A DNA stretch of 13,649 nt, taken from contig DMTS01000012.1 in assembly GCA_003477045.1 (NCBI GenBank), positions 1-13,649 on the forward strand, in the 5' to 3' direction. The translations under genes and the position numbers were made by a program. Positions 8,211 through 13,649 of the stretch are shown piece by piece; the stretch's first letter is position 1; every line of letters begins with the position of its first letter. The DNA comes from Candidatus Delongbacteria bacterium. Its GTDB lineage: Bacteria > UBA4055. The notes beneath the pieces are model-generated. The model saw only the letters and a program-made list of their open reading frames with translations. It was not told where the DNA came from and searched no databases.

Positions 8211-8243
8211 GATGAGTAATCTGTTTTGAATATGATGAGTTAT
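8211..8243. repeat. Direct repeat GATGAGT(A/T)AT overlapping the rightward promoter
   Basis: GATGAGTAAT (8211-8220) and GATGAGTTAT (8234-8243) match at 9 of 10 positions, with starts 23 bp apart, about two helical turns. The second copy falls between the predicted -35 (8226-8231) and -10 (8248-8253) hexamers of the aminotransferase promoter, where a bound repressor would block polymerase. This is a candidate operator only. Confidence 0.35.
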
Positions 8244-8253
8244 TTGTTATATT
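8226..8253 (+). promoter_or_regulatory. Probable promoter for the aminotransferase-mnmE-alr-chaN operon
   Basis: -35 TTGAAT (8226-8231), 16-bp spacer, -10 TATATT (8248-8253). A start near 8260 would leave a leader of about 30 nt. The region is AT-rich, so a chance match is possible, but a promoter is required somewhere here because the upstream gene is divergent. Confidence 0.45.
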
Positions 8254-8276
8254 AAACGAGGGAAATCAAATTAATC

Positions 8277-8290
8277 AAAGGCGGTCAGGA
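8277..8290 (+). promoter_or_regulatory. Ribosome binding region for the TTG start of the aminotransferase
   Basis: AAAGG at 8277-8281 lies 10 nt before TTG (8292-8294); a second AGGA (8287-8290) is too close to act. An in-frame TAA at 8253-8255 and the absence of ATG/GTG between them make TTG the first possible start. The next ATG (8319, residue 10) has no purine-rich site before it. Confidence 0.5.
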
Positions 8291-8291
8291 T

Positions 8292-9407
8292 TTGGAAAGA
8301 ATTTCTTACATAAGTCTTATGAGCAACAAAGTTAAAATGCACGGGGGTATAAATCTAGCTCAGGGAATTCCAGGATTCTTACCTCCTGAAGAACTTCTTG
8401 ATATTCTGGGATGGATATCTTCGGATAATATCCATCAGTACGCTCCCGCCAACGGAAATATAAAATTGGTGGGACTGCTCAAAGAAAAATATCAGCCTTT
8501 CACTGAAGATAACATAATGGTTGTGAACGGAGCTACCGAAGCTGTTTCACTGATCTTTACTTATCTTAACGGGATACTGCAGAAAAATAAAACCGCTCTC
8601 GGATTCGATCCGGTTTATGAAAGCTATTCGAGGCTGCCGGGAATTTTCGGAAGAAAATTCGTTTCTTTCCGGTTAGAAAATGATCTGTCGATAGATTTTG
8701 AAAAGCTCGAAACGGTCATAGCTGATAACAAGGTCGGTATCATGTTCGTAAATTCGCCGGGAAATCCTCTCGGCAGGGTATGGACAGAAAAAGAATTTGT
8801 GAAACTTAAAGAAATATCGGAAAAGCACAAAGTGTTCGTTATAGCTGACTGCGTCTATTCGGAAATTTACTTTAACAAAAAACCTTTCGAACCGCTTTTT
8901 AAAAGCGAATATTTTTTCTATGTCAACAGTTTTTCAAAACTCCTTTCTATAACAGGATGGAGGGTAGGATATTTTATAGCTTCAAAAAAGCACATTTCTG
9001 AGATAAGGCTTATCCACGATTACACGGGCCTCTGTGCTCCTTCAGTTCTCCAGGAAGCGATCGCACTTTATCTAGATAAACACGATTTCGGGGCTGAATA
9101 CTCTGTGGCTCTAAGAAAAAAGATCAGCGTATCTTTTGATCTTCTAAGCGAAAAATTGAAGGGTTTCGGATTTAAGATCCCGAAGATCGGAGGCGGATAT
9201 TTCATCTGGGCAAAGCTGCCTGAAGGATTTGATGACGGTCTGAAATTCGCCATGGATCTTTATGATATCAAAAAGGTGGCTACTGTGCCAGGAATTCACT
9301 TTTCTGATGAAGGAAAGAAATTCGTCAGGTTCAACATTGCAAGACCGGTAATAGAGATCGAACAGGCAGGAGAGCTGATAAAAGAGCATATAAAGGGTGT
9401 AAAATGA
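8292..9407 (+). CDS. PLP-dependent aminotransferase, class I/II (fold type I)
   Basis: Cytoplasmic enzyme that transfers amino groups between an amino acid and a 2-oxo acid. It is 371 residues and complete. The substrate-loop start INLAQGIPGF (20-29) and HQYAPANG (48-55) are typical of the methionine/kynurenine/glutamine-phenylpyruvate (YbdL/KAT-like) branch, but the exact substrate cannot be assigned. Catalytic residues are visible: N158 in NSPGNPLG (154-161), D186 (pairs with the PLP nitrogen), Y189, the Schiff-base lysine K216 in NSFSK, R224 in GWRVGY (phosphate), and R346 (substrate carboxylate). The start is TTG, giving the N-terminus (M)ERISYISLM; starting at the later ATG would cut into the conserved N-terminal segment. 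It is first in a tight rightward operon and its stop overlaps the mnmE ATG (ATGA, 9404-9407). Confidence 0.93.
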   Translation: MERISYISLMSNKVKMHGGINLAQGIPGFLPPEELLDILGWISSDNIHQYAPANGNIKLVGLLKEKYQPFTEDNIMVVNGATEAVSLIFTYLNGILQKNKTALGFDPVYESYSRLPGIFGRKFVSFRLENDLSIDFEKLETVIADNKVGIMFVNSPGNPLGRVWTEKEFVKLKEISEKHKVFVIADCVYSEIYFNKKPFEPLFKSEYFFYVNSFSKLLSITGWRVGYFIASKKHISEIRLIHDYTGLCAPSVLQEAIALYLDKHDFGAEYSVALRKKISVSFDLLSEKLKGFGFKIPKIGGGYFIWAKLPEGFDDGLKFAMDLYDIKKVATVPGIHFSDEGKKFVRFNIARPVIEIEQAGELIKEHIKGVK

Positions 9408-10720
9408 TAATTGCGGCACTGGCATCGGCACCGGGAAAAGCTGGAATATCGGTGATAAGGGTATCAGGAAAAGGAAGCTCCGGAATAGTAAAGGAGTTCC
9501 TTACATCGAAACAGATCACCAGAAAATTTGAATATAACAGGCTTTATTTTTCAAAATTTTATAATGAAGGCGAGCTGATAGACGAAGTTACAGCGGTCTT
9601 TTTCAAAGAAGATCGATCATACACTGGAGAAGAATCCGCAGAAATATATTGTCACGGATCACCTTTAGTTGTGAAGAAAATACTTGAAGCTCTTTACGAA
9701 GACAAAAGAGTGCGTCAGGCAGAACCCGGCGAATTTACTCAGCGGAGATTCATGAACGGCAAAACGGATCTTGTTCAGGCCGAAGCTGTAATTGACATGA
9801 TCAATGCAGAAAGCGATGCTTCATACACAGCATCCAGAGAGCAGCTTGAAGGCGGCCTTTCGGCAGAGCTGAAAAAGATCAATCAGATGCTTATCGACCT
9901 GATATCTGTTCTTGAACTGGAACTTGATTTCGCGGACGAAGATCTTGAGTTTACTCCGAAGAATGAGATCGCTGCTAAAGTTGATAATGCGGTAGAAGTT
10001 ATAAATAAATTCATCGAAGGATACAAAAAGGGAAGAATATTTAAAGACGGGATAAAGGTAGCTCTTGCCGGTGAAGTAAATGTCGGGAAATCTTCTCTGA
10101 TGAACAGACTGCTAAAATCAGACCGCGTGATCGTCACCGATATCGCCGGAACTACTCGGGATACTATCGAGGAAAAGATAGAGGTTCACGGATACCTTTT
10201 AAGGCTTTTCGACACAGCCGGAATAAGGGAGACTTCCGATCTGATTGAAAGTGAGGGTATAAGCAGATCGAAAAAGATCCTTGAAGCGGCGGACATAGTT
10301 CTTCAGGTCATTGATTCTGTAAACGCTGAGATTGTGCCTCATATCAAAGCTGAAAATGTAATAAAAGTTTACAATAAATGCGATCTTAAAGATCTCAGCG
10401 TAGGAGAAGGCTCGATAAAGATCAGCTGTAAGACCGGGCAGGGAATTGAAGAGCTGAAAGATTTGATCGTAAGGGCAGTAATTGATGAGAATATGACCTA
10501 TCAGCCTTACTACATTTCAAACCTGCGTCATCTGAATATACTCAAAGATACTTCAGCTAAGCTCGAACAGGCGAAAGTATCAATTAACGAATCACAGACT
10601 AACGAAGTCGTAATTCTCGATCTTAGACAGGCACTCGATTCACTTGGAGAACTCACAGGGGAAACTACAAGCCTGGATATTATAAATAACATTTTCTCGA
10701 AATTTTGCATAGGAAAATAG
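9404..10720 (+). CDS. mnmE: tRNA modification GTPase MnmE (TrmE)
   Basis: With MnmG, it installs the (carboxymethyl)aminomethyl group on U34 of certain tRNAs, using a tetrahydrofolate-derived carbon and GTP hydrolysis. It has 438 residues (E. coli 454). The N-terminal folate-binding domain (about 1-115) carries APGKAGISVIRVSG and YTGEESAEIYCHGS. A helical domain with the EPGEFTQRRFMNGKTDL segment (107-123) surrounds an inserted G domain: G1 GEVNVGKS (223-230), G2 TDIAGTTRDT (245-254), G3 DTAG (270-273), G4 NKCD (324-327). The diagnostic C-terminal FCIGK (434-438) includes the conserved Cys435. The ATG overlaps the aminotransferase stop, with AAAGGG (9392-9397) 6 nt upstream, implying translational coupling. 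The partner mnmG is not in the window. All motifs are intact. Confidence 0.98.
   Translation: MIIAALASAPGKAGISVIRVSGKGSSGIVKEFLTSKQITRKFEYNRLYFSKFYNEGELIDEVTAVFFKEDRSYTGEESAEIYCHGSPLVVKKILEALYEDKRVRQAEPGEFTQRRFMNGKTDLVQAEAVIDMINAESDASYTASREQLEGGLSAELKKINQMLIDLISVLELELDFADEDLEFTPKNEIAAKVDNAVEVINKFIEGYKKGRIFKDGIKVALAGEVNVGKSSLMNRLLKSDRVIVTDIAGTTRDTIEEKIEVHGYLLRLFDTAGIRETSDLIESEGISRSKKILEAADIVLQVIDSVNAEIVPHIKAENVIKVYNKCDLKDLSVGEGSIKISCKTGQGIEELKDLIVRAVIDENMTYQPYYISNLRHLNILKDTSAKLEQAKVSINESQTNEVVILDLRQALDSLGELTGETTSLDIINNIFSKFCIGK
10711..10714 (+). promoter_or_regulatory. Ribosome binding site placing the alr start at ATG 10723
   Basis: AGGA lies 8 nt before ATG 10723 and only 4 nt after an alternative in-frame TTG at 10705, so it can serve only the ATG. 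This supports the shorter protein, six residues less than the longest open frame. Confidence 0.65.
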
Positions 10721-10722
10721 CT

Positions 10723-11868
10723 ATGAACAGACAAATTCAGGCATACAGGAACCGGCCGACGAGAGCCATAATCAATCTTGATAATCTGAGGCACAATTAC
10801 GGGATAATGAGATCATTTATCGACGCAGACGTGAAGGTAATGGGCATCATAAAGGCCAATGCCTACGGACACGGGATGCTGGAGGTTGCGAACAGGCTGA
10901 CCAAACTGGGTGTAAATTATTTCGGAGTGGCGTTTCTTGAAGAAGGCATATTTTTAAGAGAGCATGACATAAAAACTCCGATACTTGTAATGGGCGGGAT
11001 CAATATCGAACAGATCCCTGATTTTATCAGGTACGACATCGACATAACCACCTCTTCTATGGATAAAACAAAAGCGATAAGCGAAACGGCTTCATCGTTA
11101 AGAAAAGCGGCAAAAGTTCATATCAAGATCGACACAGGTATGGAAAGGCTGGGAGTACACTGGTACAACGCCGAGAAGTTCATCGAGGAAACATTCAGCG
11201 CACCCAATATTATTGTAGAAGGTATTTTCACCCACTTCGCCAAATCGGACGGCATAAATGAACACGATAAGGAATTTACGGAACTTCAGATAAAACGCTT
11301 CGATGCACTGCTTGAATATATGGCGATAAAAGGCTACGACGCGAAATACATCCACTGCGCTAATTCAGCAGGAATTATTAATTATAAAAATTCACATTTC
11401 AACATGGTCAGACCGGGTCTGATGCTCTACGGCTATTCGTCACTTCCACCCGATTTTAAAGGAATGCTCAAACCTGTGATGACCCTCTTAACAAAAGTGT
11501 CATATTTCAAGGTCATTCCTCCCGGAACCGGTGTCAGCTACAATCACACTTTCACAAGCGAGATCCAGACAAGAATAGTAACTCTTCCTGTCGGCTACGG
11601 TGACGGTTATAACAGGCTCCTGTCCAACAGGGGAGAGGTCATGATAAGAGGAAAAACTCACAAAATTGCAGGAAATATTTGTATGGACCAGATGATGGTC
11701 GATCTGGGACCGGGTGGAGAAGCGTTCAACGGAGACGATGTGCTGCTTTTCGGCAGATCGGGAGACGACGAGATAAGACTGGAAGACCTGTGTGATAAAA
11801 TTCATACGATACCTTATGAGATACTTACTATGATCTCATCAAGGGTACCTAGGATATATGTTGATTAA
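10723..11868 (+). CDS. alr: Alanine racemase
   Basis: PLP enzyme that interconverts L- and D-alanine and supplies D-alanine for peptidoglycan. It has 381 residues from the chosen ATG (Geobacillus enzyme 388). The N-terminal TIM barrel carries the PLP lysine K44 in GIIKANAYGHG. Expected active-site residues are visible: Y48, K135 (site carbamylated in relatives) in HIKIDTGMERLG, R142, H171 in FTHFA, R230 in VRPGLMLYG (contacts the pyridine nitrogen), and the catalytic tyrosine Y273 in GVSYNHTF from the C-terminal beta domain. GNICMDQ (317-323) and IPYEILT (363-369) complete the family signature. The start is ATG 10723 with AGGA upstream; a longer TTG start inside mnmE is rejected. The gap from the mnmE stop is 2 bp, so it is co-transcribed. 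All key residues are present, so it should be active. Confidence 0.97.
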   Translation: MNRQIQAYRNRPTRAIINLDNLRHNYGIMRSFIDADVKVMGIIKANAYGHGMLEVANRLTKLGVNYFGVAFLEEGIFLREHDIKTPILVMGGINIEQIPDFIRYDIDITTSSMDKTKAISETASSLRKAAKVHIKIDTGMERLGVHWYNAEKFIEETFSAPNIIVEGIFTHFAKSDGINEHDKEFTELQIKRFDALLEYMAIKGYDAKYIHCANSAGIINYKNSHFNMVRPGLMLYGYSSLPPDFKGMLKPVMTLLTKVSYFKVIPPGTGVSYNHTFTSEIQTRIVTLPVGYGDGYNRLLSNRGEVMIRGKTHKIAGNICMDQMMVDLGPGGEAFNGDDVLLFGRSGDDEIRLEDLCDKIHTIPYEILTMISSRVPRIYVD

Positions 11869-11886
11869 AAAAATAATGAGGATATT

Positions 11887-12777
11887 ATGATGTCAAAATA
11901 TTTAGCGGTACTAATAATTATCTGGAGCGTGACGATGACTGCACAGGAAAAAAAACCTTACCTGATCTATAATTCCGATCTTAAACCTGCTGACTATCAG
12001 GACATTGTTAAAAAAGCGTCATCGTCAGATATGGTATTTTTCGGTGAAACCCACAACAGCTTTGTTGCGCACAATCTCGAGCTTCAGCTTGTGAAAGACC
12101 TGTTAACAACTGCCGGAAATAAACTCATAGTCGGAGCTGAGATGTTCGAGTCTGATAATCAGATGATAATTGATGAATATCTGGCAGGTTATTTCGATGA
12201 TTCAAAGTTCGAGGCTGACGCAAGGCTGTGGCCCAATTACAAGACCGATTATAAGCCCATTCTTCAGTTCGCAAAGGAAAAGAATTTGAAATTTGTCGCA
12301 ACGAACATTCCGAGAAGGTATGCGAGCATGGTGAACTACGGCGGTTTTCAAGCTCTTGACAAATTATCGGCCCAGGCGAAATCCTATATTGCGAATCTCC
12401 CCGTAAAATTCGACCCGGAAGCTACATGTTACAAAACCATGATCAGAGGAATGAATGAAATGGGCAGTAAAATGGGTCATAAACAAATGGATCCGGTCAA
12501 TCTGGCCAAAGCTCAGGCTATCAAAGATGCCACCATGGCTCAGTTCATCCTGAAAAACTATTCTCAGGGCAGTATATTTTTTCATTTTAACGGAAGCTTT
12601 CATTCATACAATAAAGAGGGGATCGTGCTTTATCTTAATTACGAAAGAAAGGATCTGAAAATAATGAACATTACCGTCGTTGAAGCCGATGACATATCAA
12701 AACCTGAATCAGGGGTTAAAGGCAAAGCCGATTTTATAATCGTAATTCCGAATGACTCACCGAAAAGCTATAAATAA
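11887..12777 (+). CDS. ChaN/DUF399-like exported protein (haem-binding uptake family)
   Basis: Member of the ChaN-like family (Pfam Cofac_haem_bdg); Campylobacter ChaN is an iron-regulated haem-binding lipoprotein. An N-terminal signal peptide is visible: Lys4, a hydrophobic core at about 6-16, and a likely signal peptidase I site after TMTA (residue 19). There is no lipobox cysteine, so a soluble periplasmic form is more likely than a lipoprotein. Family motifs: GETHNSFVAH (53-62), GAEMFE (83-88), WPNY (115-118), NIPRRYASMV (140-149), a Met-rich stretch (185-201) and FFHFNGSFHS (231-240, with H233, N235, H239). 296 residues, complete. ATG start with GAGG (11878-11881) 5 nt upstream, 18 bp after alr, so probably the last gene of the operon; a strong hairpin follows. 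Whether it binds haem or another cofactor cannot be read from sequence. Confidence 0.88.
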   Translation: MMSKYLAVLIIIWSVTMTAQEKKPYLIYNSDLKPADYQDIVKKASSSDMVFFGETHNSFVAHNLELQLVKDLLTTAGNKLIVGAEMFESDNQMIIDEYLAGYFDDSKFEADARLWPNYKTDYKPILQFAKEKNLKFVATNIPRRYASMVNYGGFQALDKLSAQAKSYIANLPVKFDPEATCYKTMIRGMNEMGSKMGHKQMDPVNLAKAQAIKDATMAQFILKNYSQGSIFFHFNGSFHSYNKEGIVLYLNYERKDLKIMNITVVEADDISKPESGVKGKADFIIVIPNDSPKSYK

Positions 12778-12779
12778 AA

Positions 12780-12807
12780 AAAGGGCGGTTCATTTTGACC
12801 GCCCTTT
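12780..12807. terminator. Bidirectional intrinsic terminator
   Basis: Stem AAAGGGCGGTT (12780-12790) / GACCGCCCTTT (12797-12807): 10 Watson-Crick pairs plus a closing T-G, with a 6-nt loop (CATTTT). The + side continues GACTTTTAC. The - side runs into a T-rich stretch (complement of AAATAAAA at 12772-12779). It separates the convergent chaN-like gene and right-edge gene, and its outer nine pairs are identical to those of the terminator at 1782-1804. Confidence 0.85.
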
Positions 12808-12815
12808 GACTTTTA

Positions 12816-13649
12816 CTATTTTGTTGCTGCATTCTCTCTCAAATCTATTTTTTTAGCGAAATTATTCGCAGTTACGCAGTAGAATTTCTTAGCAGCTGTT
12901 GAAAGAACTAAATAGTTTGTGCTTGTTGTTGAAGTCTCAAGCGTCCAACCCGAAGGGAATGAGGCATAAGGATTATTTGAACTGTAAATATTGTAGAAAT
13001 CAGGTTCAGCTTTTACCGCTTTAATTCCACTCCAGTCTAAAGTTACATACTGGCCGGAAACTGAAATTGTTATATTTGCAGGCGGCACCAGTGACGGGTT
13101 AAAAATAAAGCTGTTAAGCTCTGAGTTAAAAGCGGTCTGTTTGGCTGGATTAACATGGTTCGGTTTAACCCTCCAGAAATATTCAGTGTCATCGATCAGG
13201 CTTGCAAAGAAATCGAGATCCTGCAGAGCTACGCCTACATAGCCGGTTTTGCTTTCTTTAGCAAATGTTAAAGTCTGACTGTAATAAGGATAGAATATCG
13301 TATCAGTCGCCATCTGAACTGTATAGCTTGCCACAGAATCGGACATCACAAACTCCCATACAAGCTCGTCTGTGCGGGTCATATATTCCTTTGGAATAAT
13401 CAAAAGATCACGGTTGGCAATCAGTCTGTTCGCCTGAGCAAAAGCCGATCCTGAATAAGCTTGATCAACAGATTGAACTTTACACCAGAAATTCATTATT
13501 TCCTGCGGTATAATAGCCTCGGGCATTTCTTTTGTAAGTATCCACGAATTCACCTGACCGATATTCCCTGTTCTGACTATTTTTCTATATCCTGTTGAAT
13601 CGGACATCGATGGCATTCCGGAGAAATCATTTAAACCGAGTTCCATATT
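12816..13649 (-). CDS. C-terminal part of a second secreted/surface FN3-type protein (5' end outside window)
   Basis: The frame is open to the window edge on the - strand. ATG 13644-13646 is in frame but has an open codon before it and starts no recognisable domain or signal peptide, so the gene very likely continues to the right. The 277 visible residues hold an N-terminal segment of unknown fold (about 1-95). Next is an FN3-like domain (about 96-190) with ELVWEF, YTVQMATDT and EYFWRVKPN. A final FN3-like domain follows (about 193-262), starting ITISVSGQYVTLDWSG and carrying YNIYSSNNPYASF (12957-12995). A short polar tail ends ENAATK. There is no sorting motif, transmembrane segment or catalytic motif. 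The two-domain end mirrors that of the left-edge gene. Export is inferred from domain type only. Confidence 0.85.
   Translation of the reverse strand, partial: NMELGLNDFSGMPSMSDSTGYRKIVRTGNIGQVNSWILTKEMPEAIIPQEIMNFWCKVQSVDQAYSGSAFAQANRLIANRDLLIIPKEYMTRTDELVWEFVMSDSVASYTVQMATDTIFYPYYSQTLTFAKESKTGYVGVALQDLDFFASLIDDTEYFWRVKPNHVNPAKQTAFNSELNSFIFNPSLVPPANITISVSGQYVTLDWSGIKAVKAEPDFYNIYSSNNPYASFPSGWTLETSTTSTNYLVLSTAAKKFYCVTANNFAKKIDLRENAATK

Noticed and set aside
10705..10722. TTG at 10705 as the alr start, giving six more residues
   Set aside because: It lies inside the mnmE stop region with no ribosome site before it; the AGGA at 10711-10714 is correctly placed for ATG 10723.
1..13649. tRNA, rRNA, riboswitch, CRISPR array, insertion sequence, toxin-antitoxin or phage genes
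   Set aside because: Intergenic space is under 200 bp everywhere. No cloverleaf, T-box leader, repeat-spacer pattern, terminal inverted repeats or matching protein signatures were seen by reading both strands.

Overview
The window is a chromosomal segment, roughly 40% GC by eye, from a bacterium that is probably a member of the FCB superphylum. A Cloacimonadota- or Delongbacteria-like lineage fits best. The evidence is (i) large secreted proteins ending in fibronectin-III-like domains with a YN(V/I)YSS.NPY motif, (ii) a HolB with a long insertion after its zinc knuckle, and (iii) frequent TTG/GTG starts. This placement is inference from sequence style; no marker phylogeny was possible. No rRNA, tRNA, CRISPR, transposase, integrase or phage gene was seen.

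Layout. Left edge (1-1776, +): the C-terminal 591 codons of a large secreted or surface protein, cut by the window edge. It is followed by a bidirectional hairpin terminator (1782-1804). Then comes a leftward operon read from about 8155 down to 1808: holB (DNA polymerase III delta'), ricT/yaaT (PSP1-domain protein), a 510-residue protein of unknown function, and alaS. These are packed with a 16-bp overlap, a 1-bp gap and a 16-bp gap. A divergent intergenic region (8100-8291) holds a good sigma70-like promoter for the leftward operon and a weaker one for the rightward operon, plus a direct repeat and two short GC-rich palindromes. The rightward operon (8292-12777) encodes a class I/II PLP aminotransferase, mnmE, alr (alanine racemase) and a ChaN-like exported protein, again with overlap or very short gaps. 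A second bidirectional terminator (12780-12807) follows. The right edge (12816-13649, -) is the C-terminal 277 residues of a second FN3-type secreted protein.

How the genes work together. The central block is mostly housekeeping: replication clamp loading (holB), RNA processing or maturation (ricT by family), translation fidelity (alaS, mnmE), and cell-wall D-alanine supply (alr). It is bracketed by two surface-type proteins that share the same C-terminal two-domain design. All gene boundaries are consistent with three or four transcription units separated by two near-identical GGGCGG-stem terminators.

No clear new defence or mobile system is present. The most interesting items are the 510-residue holB-operon protein (a PH/GRAM-like N-terminus, a helical middle and an apparently catalytically dead PLD/MIT_C-like C-terminus), the shared C-terminal cassette of the two flanking surface proteins, and an apparent jelly-roll domain inserted into a beta-sandwich domain of the left-edge protein.
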